A stretch of DNA of 64,000 nucleotides from Lenzites betulinus (Eukaryota > Basidiomycota > Agaricomycetes > Polyporales > Polyporaceae), in assembly GCA_022264855.1 (NCBI GenBank), contig JABYQU010000006.1, positions 682,001 to 746,000 of the forward strand, read 5' to 3'. Below are positions 1-9,500 of the stretch, one piece after another. Numbering within the stretch: the first letter of the stretch is position 1; each line of letters begins with the position of its first letter. A program made the position numbers and the translations under genes. A model generated the notes under the pieces. That model was given only the letters and a program-made list of their open reading frames with translations, was not told where the DNA came from and searched no databases.

Positions 1-205
1 AGATGTTGACATCTCCACCGCTAGTAGCTACAGCGATAAGCGTACCCTTAGGGGAGATGGCGACTGCAGTTATCGGACTAGAGTGACCCGGAGCACTGGG
101 GAGCAGCGCATATTCGGAGTACTCCCAGCCTGAGGACATGAATGTCAAGCGGTAGAGTGTAACTGATGTATGACTGGGTGCGCGGCGTATACGTCGAGGA
201 CTGGT
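1..205 (-). CDS. WD40-repeat exon(s), runs off the window
   Basis: On the minus strand, positions about 205 to 1 are open and include a typical WD40 blade. After a WEYSEYALL stretch comes GHSSPITAVAISPKG, then about a dozen residues ending in GGDVNI, where a WD tryptophan would follow outside the window. WD40 blades build beta-propeller scaffolds for protein-protein contacts, so the protein probably acts in a complex; nothing more specific can be said from one blade. A possible acceptor (CTCAG) precedes the WEYSEY part at about 127. The exon may be the downstream end of the same transcript as the coiled-coil and hydrophobic exons at 594-2551, because exons on this strand can be joined in frame for most of that distance, but the links between 594 and 205 are not secure. 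The 3' end is missing. Confidence in the WD40 call is moderate; confidence in the exon borders is low. Confidence 0.5.
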
Positions 206-593
206 AGAGCCTGAGTAGTTTTATTGCCAGAGAATATGTGAGCCGCAGTCCCTGGAGGATCTCGACGCGCACACGAGGTAACTGTACGCCTTACATAAGC
301 GATACGATTCCGCCCCTGAGGCCTGAAGCTGGATGCATGGCGTCGCCTCCCACATAACTATATATGAAGCAAAGTCGTACGTCCAGTACAGACAAGACAA
401 GAATGCACAGAAATCTATTATCAAAAGAGACTGTTGCGAATACACATCGCGAACTCGTGACGGTACAGGGGTTCTGAATCTATGAAAGGGCACAGTAACG
501 CGGTCGATACAGACATCGCCCCCCGGAGAAACCCTGTCCGAGCTACCCCGTTTGCTTGTCGCCAAGTGGAGGCCTGACATATGCATGGGTTAC

Positions 594-895
594 CAGTGAA
601 AGCCACAAGGGCCGACGCTGCAAGCGTCCATAGGTAATGCGCCCCGAACATCGCTGCAAACGTGATGGCCAAGCGAAAAGCGATGAGCAGCGGGTCGTTG
701 CGGAACACATACTGAACTATCGACACGAGCGTCTGCCAACTAAGTTGTCATTCGTACGAACGCACGCATGTCATATGTACACGTACCATCCGGAAACCCT
801 CCACGCGGTAGCCCTCGGCGAGATAAGTGCGCGCATTGAAGCATTGCGTGGCGCATAGCAGTTTGTACGCAGTTCGCTCGACAAAGTCCAATACG
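594..895 (-). CDS. Exons with hydrophobic segment, probably part of the 952-2551 gene
   Basis: Two minus-strand exons (895-787 and 732-594) join in frame over a 54-nt GT-AG intron. They encode a hydrophilic stretch (LDFVERTAYKLL, then LAEGYRVEGFRM) followed by two hydrophobic runs around FRLAITFAAMFGAHYLWTL and ASALVAFTG, which could be one or two membrane helices. The reading frame also joins the end of the coiled-coil gene upstream: its last apparent stop, just after CCTCA, is removed if a 60-nt intron at 955-896 (GTGAGT...CTCAG) is spliced. Further downstream (about 480-280) another hydrophobic stretch can be reached with two more candidate introns, but the splice sites there are weak. I do not recognise the family. 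It may be a separate membrane-protein gene rather than a continuation. Confidence 0.4.
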
Positions 896-951
896 CTGAG
901 CGATGCAGAAAGGTCAGTTTCCCTAGCTACACGGGAGATGCCAGTGCATAC

Positions 952-2551
952 TCACTGAGGATAGGAATATATGAGCCGCCAGATGCTTGAGTGCGTGAAA
1001 GAAAGAAGATCGCGCGCCACGACGAGCTGCATAGTCCAGCGGTTTACGTACGCAAATTCTGGGTAGCTCGCATCCGCAGTGACTGGCACGGATTGCTCGT
1101 CGGTCCTGTCGGCCTGTTCCATGGCGGCCTCTACAGCTCGTTTGGCTACCTCCCGGCCTGAATCAGCGGTGGCCTTCATCGTCATCGCGAGCCCACCATA
1201 TGCGTTGGTGGGCACCTCGTACAGGAGGTCAGCATGGGCTTTTGAGCCCTGCTGCACTCCATCGCAAGCTACATTACCATTATACTGCACGGATAGCTCC
1301 CCGACGGTGAACTCCGACATGGAATGGGGAGCCGCCTCCATGGAACTAAAGGCGATTTGCTCGTTCAGAGATGCTATGTCCGCTGTGGCGGCGTTCAGTG
1401 TGCGACTACATGAGCTTTGTAACATACGACACATACCTTCCCTATCACTGATCTCCGCCCGCAGTCTACCCACTTCCTCGTCCATACACCACCGGAGATT
1501 AAGGCAGTCGGTCCTAGCGGCCTCGCATGACGCGGTGACCTCTACCAGGCTGTTGTCAAGTGAACAGCAACGCTCTCTGGATGCATCCAACTCCACGCCT
1601 AATGTGGACTACATAGTGGATTTAGCACCAGAAGGGAGACGACTCGGTGATAACTGACGTTTTCGTCTTCGAGATAGTGCAGTTTGCTTTCGAGAGTTCT
1701 AACGCGTGCATTTGAGCGATCATCTTGTAGCTCGTATTTCATCTGCCACTCCTGAGCATCAGTCTGAACGTCCTCGAGAGACTGCCGAGTCGCTTGCTGA
1801 TGAAACCGTGTTTGTTAAAATTGACAGGGAAGCATAAGATACATTTGTACTCACCAGCTCGTTTAGCAAGGATGTGCATCGCTTGTTGACTGCTTGCTTT
1901 TCCGATCTGAGCGACTCGCATTCTGCTTGTGCGTTCTCCTCGGACTCCCGCGCAGCATGCTGCGCAGAGGTACACGTTATGCACTTACTTGACTTGTGCT
2001 AACGTTGAGACTGCTTACCAACTCGCTTTGCAAGACGGTGTGGCGCCTTTCCAAGATCAGCCGCTGTGCTTCGCTCGACTCACGCGCAGCTGCATGAGCC
2101 CGCTTCGAGTTATCGAGGGCCTCTTCATATTGCCCAACGGTGCGATGTAAACGACGCTGATATGAATGAGGACCTACAGAAGTAAGGTTGGAATGCGAAA
2201 GGACGTACGATCTGATCATTGGCACGGCCAAGCTCGATAGTCAATTTGTGGACAAGGTCTGTCTGGACTGCGAGCTCGCTATGGCGTGTCTCGAGCTGGC
2301 CTCTTAAAGCTGCATCCAGCTCAACCAGCTCATCATTCTCTCGACAGGTTGGACAAATAACGCCTGCCATGCACACATCGACGGGCAATGAGCCTCCGCG
2401 CGAGAAACTCGACTCTATGATAGTCACCGGAAAATTAATATTCTAGCGCAAGAGTAGTGCCGGAGCTGTGCGTACCATCTCCACTATTGAAGTCATTGGT
2501 GAGCTTCGTAGAAGCAGCAGCGTTGTTAACGGCGATATTCAGTTCGTCCAT
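952..2551 (-). CDS. Coiled-coil protein, possibly degenerate RING type
   Basis: Starting at the ATG complementary to 2551-2549, six GT-AG introns of about 30-70 nt can be removed while keeping one open frame through to 952. The N-terminus (MDELNIAVNN) is followed by SLPVDVCMAGVICPTCRE, which contains a CPTC pair like the last cysteine pair of a RING finger; the first zinc ligands are not visible. The rest is charged and heptad-like (ALRGQLETRHSELAV, RAHAAARESSEAQRLI, HAARESEENAQAEC, SLEDVQTDAQEWQMKYEL), i.e. a long coiled coil, ending in a less polar domain (VNRWTMQLVVARDLLSF). Two other RING/coiled-coil genes lie 1.2-2.4 kb away on the other strand, which supports a family relationship. The printed end assumes the TGA at 954-952 is used; an in-frame intron there would extend the protein into the hydrophobic exons at 895-594. 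Function unknown. Confidence 0.5.
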
Positions 2552-3731
2552 AAGTCTTGCAGTCAAGGGTGGTGAGTGGCGTGTGGACTTCGTGAGGCGA
2601 GGTCATATAGTGACTTCATCATAAGGATCCTTTATGTAGCCTCGAGGCGACTCTGTGCTGGATTGGAACAGGCAGGTTGCAGCAGGAAAAGCCTCCAGAG
2701 GAGCCATCTCGTACAGAGGCCTGACGCTAGAACTGAGAGGACGGAGGAGAGGACACCTACGTTAAAAAGATTGATTACATTGATTACATTGATTACATTA
2801 ACAAAACCCGGTGTCGTTTCGTAACGTTCAACCCTAACCCATGATCAAGACGTGCGAAACAATAGCCTGAGGTTACTAGAGTCCGATGTACTAGTGTTGC
2901 ATGTACACATACAGAAAGCAGCCATGTTGAACGGGATCTCTTAGTATAATAGGCGTAGTTGTCGTAATCAGCGAGTAGGCATCGTGCTCCGCTGCATGCG
3001 CAACAATGGACGCGGCCTCGAGATTCGAGAAGGGAGTTGTACCACTACGAAACGGTGAGCAATCAGGGAGGGCTCGGGAAGGTAGAGACGCACTTGACTA
3101 CGTCCTGCCTCACAAGCTACCGCTGTGTTGCGTCATAGCAGCGTACTTTGTGCGCAAGGTGTGCAAGGTCGTGCAAGTCTACTCGGGAGGTGGCTAACTC
3201 CGTTCAAATCGGAAGAGATTACCGGGACATGGGCAACCTAGGCGCTGATCCGCCCGTTTTATCTCACGATTAACTCCCGGCTGTTAGCGCTATACCGGTC
3301 TCTGACTCACTCTTGACTTTCCACTTCGTTCCGACGCATCGCAGAATGTGCGCCATCGGCTGCAAGAATCATCGGTTTAGTGTCCGGTAATCGTCGCTGT
3401 ATATCCGTTCTACCGTTTAATTCACATCGTAGAGCTTACACCCGTTACTTGCACACCGTCACTGACTCTGGTTGTAGATAACATACAATTCCTATCAACT
3501 TGACCCAGTGCTCGAGATCGAGTACCTGACGATCTTGGTAGTTTTTTGACCGTTAACCTCCGAGAACACATATGTCGTTTTCCTAGATTTCGGGCCACGC
3601 GGACAATCGTCACGCTCCTCTCGCGCGTGTCCGTTCCAAGGCCTTTGTATATCAGACGCGTCTATGATGGGGTCAGTGGCAGGTGAAGCTTGGTTCCTCT
3701 GCATTTCCCTCACGTCCAGTCTGCCCACATT
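2552..3731. other. Intergenic, no convincing gene
   Basis: About 1.2 kb between two divergently oriented genes. It holds a short near-perfect tandem repeat of a 9-mer (four copies of GATTACATT-like units at about 2769-2800) and only short chance frames. It must contain the promoters of both flanking genes, but I see no clear element. Confidence 0.5.
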
Positions 3732-4471
3732 ATGCATCCCCGCTGCCTTATATGCTATGACGCGCTCGGCGACGCTAGTGGGTCTATAGCAATGGCCTTG
3801 CGGTGCGGTATGTACCTTGTACGCCCGGTGGTCACGGCATCGCACAAAACTGACATTGTCCATTCGGTTTAGGACATGTCCTTTGCGCCGAATGCTTGCA
3901 CAGGTTCCTCGAAACGTCTGATAAATCACCCTGCCCGATGAAATGCCCCACGCCTTCGATGGAGTTCTTTCAATTGAAGATGCCGCTCGCCGACGTTGAG
4001 GTCGGCGGGCAGGCGCTCGGAGGCGCCGTAGTTCGGTACGTGTAACACATCTATCGGTCTATCCACGCTCATTCTTTTCAGGCGAGCCTCAAACATCGAT
4101 GCCACGATATCGCTGTGCAACAACCATTGCGCGGAGATCATCCGGGACTGCGACAAAATCCACAAAAAGATTCTCGTGCAGCAAGAACGCATCAAGTCTC
4201 ATCATGTCAAGATGGAGAAGAACAACATTGCACGTAAGCGTGCCGAAGAAGAGATCAAGGAAGTGCTCTCGTCGTATCTTGACGAAATGAAGAAGATCAA
4301 CCAGCTACGCACGGTCAAGATGGCGAAAGTGGTCCAGGTACGTGCTTCAAGCTCGCCTGCGGGTCGAAATGTGACCATGTGGTCTAGAACTCGAAGAAGA
4401 GGCCTTTCATCCGCAGCAACGACATTGACGAGACAGCTGCTTTGGAGCGACACGCTGTAGGTGGCCGGTGA
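3732..4471 (+). CDS. RING-finger/coiled-coil protein (tandem copy 1)
   Basis: Four exons (3732-3807, 3873-4035, 4082-4337, 4388-4471) joined by GT-AG introns of 44-65 nt give a 192-aa protein. The N-terminus is a C3HC4 RING finger: MHPRCLICYDAL gives C-x2-C, then after intron 1 RCGHVLCAECLHRF gives C-G-H-x2-C-x2-C, and SPCPMKCP gives a final cysteine pair with three residues between instead of the usual two. RING fingers bind two zinc ions and usually recruit E2 enzymes in ubiquitin ligases. After a short linker the C-terminal half is strongly charged and helical (IIRDCDKIHKKILVQQERIK, ARKRAEEEIKEVL), likely a coiled coil for dimerisation. Intron 1 splits the CGH motif, exactly as in the next gene (4923-5710), so the two are probably tandem duplicates. 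The ATG was chosen because it lies four codons before the first RING cysteine. Substrate unknown. Confidence 0.7.
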
Positions 4472-4922
4472 CCAGTGATCCCCTCCCCCACTGTACGTGC
4501 TAACGGCTTTTCAAGTCGAAGCGCCTTCGTGACGACGCTTAGCTCGTGAGTTCCCGGAGTCGTCGTATAGGGAACCTCGCGCGCTGGTTTGTATTGTATC
4601 TAGACGTAAATATGCGGTGGACGTGCTTGCTGTGTATTGTACATTATTGAGTGCGTGAGCATCGATAAGATGAATGACCCTACGGCGTGCGTAACGGTAC
4701 TACGTGGATGCCATGAATCTTCCCGTGACGTGTCGTACTAGTACTAGCTATTCAGAATGTGATACCGTTTCCTACTGCGCATGTGATGGCGTACATGACG
4801 GGGATGGTTGACGCTGACACGATCTCGGAGTCCGGGCGAGGCGCCCACTACCTCGGTAGGCAACTTGATCGGCTTTTTATATAACCTCTGAATCTCTCGC
4901 CGCTACTACCACGACTCCGTCG

Positions 4923-5710
4923 ATGCCCCCCCCTATTGAGCCCTCCAAGCGTCCTGAGTGGCTGAATGTAGTTTGCGCGGCATGTTCGCTTCCGTTCCCA
5001 AGTGATGGGCCTGAGGTGGAGATACCTTATTCTTTCCCGACGTGTGGTGAGGCTGCGTGACTGTGTTCAATTACGCCGACAATGTCCAACTCACCGTTCA
5101 AAGGCCACATCATCTGTGGTGCATGCCTTAGCTGGAAACGAGCTCAAATGCCACATGGTCCTCAAACTAATGATCGTACATCGTCCCAATGCCCTTTGTG
5201 TCACCAACTCAAGCCCACAGAGGCCATTCGACTCTTCTTCTCTGGTACGGAGGATGTCTCGGACAAGGTTTTCTGGAGACAGGTGGACAGGTACGAGTAA
5301 AAACACCGAAACGCCATGAAATGCATGATCTGGCTGACGTGCACCCTTCTAACTGCAGTGCGAGCGACAAACAGTCGCTAGCAAACAGCGACAGGCTATG
5401 CGATGGCCGCAAGGCGCAGCTCAACGCAGCAAGACGATTGCTCACCGATGAACACGATCAAAACGCGAAGGTCATTGGGTCTCTCATATCGCAGCTTGCC
5501 GATACAGCGGTACATCGTACAGAAACGGAAGAGCACTTGTCACAGCTGAAAGAACAGTTGGAGACGCTACGGTGCGAACGCGCTGAGATGGAGAGAGGCG
5601 TGTCAGTGGATAGTAGCGGCAAGGTAGATATTCCTTCAGTATTCCCGCACCAACAACGTCTGGCACTCAAGCAGTTTCATACAGCTTTAACGAACGAAGC
5701 CGCGGCCTAG
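4923..5710 (+). CDS. RING-finger/coiled-coil protein (tandem copy 2)
   Basis: Three exons (4923-5046, 5104-5290, 5359-5710) joined by introns of 57 and 68 nt encode 220 aa. The RING finger is complete: NVVCAACSLPF (C-x2-C), PTCGHIICGACLSW (C-x-H-x2-C-x2-C) and SSQCPLCHQL (C-x2-C). The first intron interrupts the glycine codon of the CGH motif, the same place as in the gene at 3732-4471. From about residue 100 the protein is a long charged helix (LANSDRLCDGRKAQLNAARR, TETEEHLSQLKEQLETLRC) ending in LKQFHTALTNEAAA. The layout RING then coiled coil resembles small E3 ligases of the TRIM-like or SLX8-like type, but without a B-box or substrate domain the target cannot be named. The start ATG is the first in frame after a clean upstream region. 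Confidence 0.75.
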
Positions 5711-6061
5711 GATGATACTACTCAGCATCTCTGTTGTGTGTAGTCCATGCGTATCCCAGTGCTAGCGTTCAGTGATCGCGGTATTACGACGGTGGCCATA
5801 AGTGTTCATGCTAGTAGGTACCTTTACCGTCGCGGATCACACCTTCAATAACTTCACTATACGTTCGTTCACTTCGTGTACCAAATGTGTGCTGGAACTG
5901 GAACAATTCATATCTTAAGTTACCACAACCTCCTTTCCTGTAGGTGCCAGTAAGTCTACCTCGAGATACCCATGGTCTCGTCGCGCTTTGCAATATCGTG
6001 CATGTCCACTTTTTCCTAGAAGGACACTCTCATTTCGGACGTGTTGTACTGTACTCTGCTT
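5711..6061. other. Intergenic, no gene seen
   Basis: About 350 bp between the RING gene and copia element A. Only short chance frames. The last five bases (TGCTT, 6057-6061) are the left copy of the target-site duplication of element A. Confidence 0.6.
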
Positions 6062-6320
6062 TGTTAAAGTCTGTACTCTGTCAGCCTGGACTCAGCGGTA
6101 TAGCGGAACCAACTGTATTAACCTGTACTCTGTCAGCCTGGACTATGAGTACAAGTTAGGATGTTTCTAGGTGTGAGGGATGAGAGAACGGGGGGGGCAT
6201 ACCTCAGCGGTATAGCGGAACCAACTGAGGTACAGTCTAAGCTAGTTTAGGTAGTATATATATGGGCGCTTAGCCCACGTGAGGAGACCCGGAGCCGTGA
6301 CGCGTGGCGTACACTTAACA
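6062..6320 (-). repeat. LTR of element A (3' LTR in element orientation)
   Basis: 259 bp, TG...CA ends with 6-bp inverted termini TGTTAA/TTAACA. It carries a TATA-like run (TATATATA at about 6256-6263) and two internal direct repeats: an about 20-bp segment beginning CTGTACTCTGTCAGCC and a 23-bp segment beginning CAGCGGTATAGCGG each occur twice. The other LTR is at 11376-11634. Confidence 0.95.
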
Positions 6321-6329
6321 CTCCTCCTC
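6321..6329 (-). other. Polypurine tract of element A
   Basis: Read on the minus strand this is GAGGAGGAG immediately before the TGTTAA of the 3' LTR. It fits the plus-strand primer position of LTR retrotransposons. Confidence 0.75.
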
Positions 6330-6530
6330 AACGCGAGCACGGCGAAAACGGGTAGAGGAAAAATGGGAGAGCATAAGAGAGACAGCGATGTGCGCTTGAG
6401 AAGAAGGTGTGGTGAAAGATAGGAACGAAGTGGACCGAAAACATAAACGCGAGTGAGAGAGACGGAAAGTCATCGAGAACGAGACACGAGAACGAAAAAC
6501 GGAAACACAGAAACTCCTCCTCGCATGGAA

Positions 6531-9500
6531 TCAAGTAAGGCCAAGGTAGCGACGAAGGACAGAGAACTGGGGACCAGCTAAGGCCTTGGTGAAAATATCG
6601 GAAATGTTGTCGGCGGTGGGGACCCAGAGGACGCATATTTGATCGGTATTGGTGTAGTGTCGTAGGATATGATATTTGATTTCGATATGCTTGGACCGCG
6701 CGTGGAACGAGGGATCACCAGAGAGAGTAATCGCGCTACGGTTGTCCACGAGGAGAGGAGAAGCTTCGGAGGGAGCGTGGCCGATCGCAGCGAGGACACG
6801 CCGAAGCCAGACGCATTCCTTAGCAGCCTCAGCAGCAGCGATATACTCAGCCTCCGTAGACGAGTCCGCGGGCGATGGTTGTTTGCGCGAGCTCCAAGAA
6901 ATCATACCGGAACCGAGAGAGAAGCAATAGCCCGCAGTAGAACGACGCGTATCGACGCAGCCCGCCCAGTCGGAGTCGGAGTAGCCGAGAAGGTAAGCGG
7001 GGCGGTCGCCGCCGAGGGACAGCGAGAGCGAGCGAGTGCCCTTGAGGTAGCGTACGACGCGCTTCGCAGCATCCCAGTGAGTTTGGCCGTAGCAGTCAAG
7101 AAATTGTGATAGCTGCTGGACGGCGAACGAAAGATCGGGGCGGGAACCGACGGCGACGTAATTGAGACTGCCGACAAGGGCGCGATAGGGCCAAGCGAGA
7201 GCGTCGCGCTTCTCGTCGTCGGTGGTCGCGGCCTGAGAGCGGGACAGCTTCTTGCCGAACTCCATAGGAGTAGTCACCGGGAAAGAGTCAGCCATACCGA
7301 ATTGCTCGATGATACGGTCGATGAGCGCGGTTTGCGAAATGCGGATGGTACGAGCAGCGCGATCGCGCACGATGGAAATACCGATGCAGAAACGAGCCTC
7401 ACCGAGGTCGGAGATAGACCATGCACGACGAAGGTCGGCTTTGAAGCGGTCGCCGGCGGACTTCGAGCTGGCGATGGCTAAGAAATCGTCGACATGAACA
7501 CCGGTGACCACGGTGCCTTCGGAAGAGGTTCGCCGGTATAGGCAGTACTCTTCATCAAGGCGAGAGAAGCCTACGGACGTGAGGTGGTCGTGCATAGTCC
7601 GATTCCAGGTGCGACCGCCCTGAGGCATACCGTAAAGACCTTTGCGGAGTTGCCAGACATGGTCCGGAAAAACGGCGTCCTCGAACCCCTTCGGTTGCTC
7701 CATGTAGCAGACCTCGTCGTCCGGTAAGAGACCGTAGAGGAACGCGGTTTTAACATCGACCTGGAGAAGTTCCCAGTCAAGTGAGGCAGCGAGATGTAGA
7801 AGCAGACGGAAAGATTCCATGCGCATAGTAGGGGAAGTAGTTCGAGTGTAGTCCTGGCCGTACACGGCCTCGAAGCCGCGGATCACCCAGCGGGCCTTGA
7901 AACGAACAGGATCGCCGTTTTCATCGCGTTTGAGGCGCCAGACGGGCTTACCGTGCATAACGCGACGACCGGGGGGGACTGCGGAGCGCGGTACGAGGAT
8001 GTAAACACCCATTTCCCGGATAGACGCAAACTCCTCCTGAAGAGCAGCAGACCATTGCGCAGCGTAGGGGCTGGCCATGGCCTCACGAAGAGAGGTAGGG
8101 TCGCCCGCATAATCAGCGTCGATCTGGAGGGCGGCGGCGAGAACGATATCGACATCAGAGTACAGAGCGGTCTCAAGCTCGAGTTGGTAGGGCAAACGCG
8201 GACGGCGCGCGGGGATTTCGGATGTAGCACCGGCACGATTTGAAGCAACGGCACGTTGAAGAGATGAGACGAAGGGGAGACCGGCGAGCGCTGCGGCGCG
8301 CTCAGTAGGACGCACCGTACGACCAGAAGAGCGAGGTTGCACGGTCACGTGGGGCGCGTCAGACGCGATCACGGGGGCGATTGACGCCGGAGGGTCGGGG
8401 GCGACGGAGGAGGGGTCCAAGGGAGCGACGGAAGGTGACGCAACGCTCGGGAGAAGGGAGGAAGGAGGTGGAGGACAGGAATGTGGAGCGGAGGGGGTAA
8501 AAGGCGGATCACTAGACCAAGGAGGGGAGGTATCGCTAACGGGAACAATCGAAGAGGAAGATGGAGAAGGAGAAGAGGAAGAAGAAGAAGAAGGGGGGGG
8601 ACGCGGGGATTCATGGGATTCAATAAAAGAAATGTGGAAAGATTCGACAACACGTCGGGTAGGGGAATGGTAACAGCGATAAGTCTTGGAAGAGAGACCG
8701 TAACCTATAAGAATGCATTCAAACGAGCGGGCGCGGAGTTTAGGATTGTGGGTATTGATAAGGACAAAAGCGCGACAGCCGATCTCGCGCAGATGGGACA
8801 AACACGGAGGTTTCCCAAACCAAGCCTCGTACGGGGTTCTGCCCGACGCGAGGGAGGAAGACGGTGTACGGTTGGTGAGGTAGCAGGCGGTGACGTAGAA
8901 TTCGTCCCAGCGAACCTCGGGGACACCGGCGGACAAACGCATAGCGCGAGCCTTCCCCATGTACGTGCGATGAGCGCGTTCCACTTTGCCATTCTGAGCG
9001 GATGTGTAGGACGCGGTAGTTTCGCAAGCGACGCCGAGCTGGGCACAAACGGATTTGATGTCGGAGGTAAGGCATTCGCCACGATCCATCACGATTCGGC
9101 GAACGGGGCAACCCTCAGCACGACGGGCAACGAGGAAATCACGGAGCTTGGGGGCGCAGTGTGCGCGAGAGGGGACAGGGAAGGTCCAACCGTAAGAGCT
9201 GAAATCGTCTATAATATCGAGCGGGGCTACGTTGCCACTAGCTGATACAGTACACTGGTCGCCTGCGGCGTCGACGAAGAACGTCGCGCCGCGTTCCTCA
9301 CTCCTCACACCCTCCCTGACTTTAGGTACCGGAGTACGCGTCTGCTTGCCGAGGATGCAAGAGTCACATTTAGGGGGGGGTGAGGATGAATCGACGGGCG
9401 TACCGGATGCGCGGATGCGCGCGACGACCGCCATAGTGGAGCGGTAATTGGCATGGCCGAGGCGGCGGTGCCAGGTCTCAAGCGTCGGCGAGGAAGAGGC

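Noticed and set aside
2827..2841. AACCCTAACCC, telomere-like
   Set aside because: Only two units; expected by chance and not near a chromosome end.
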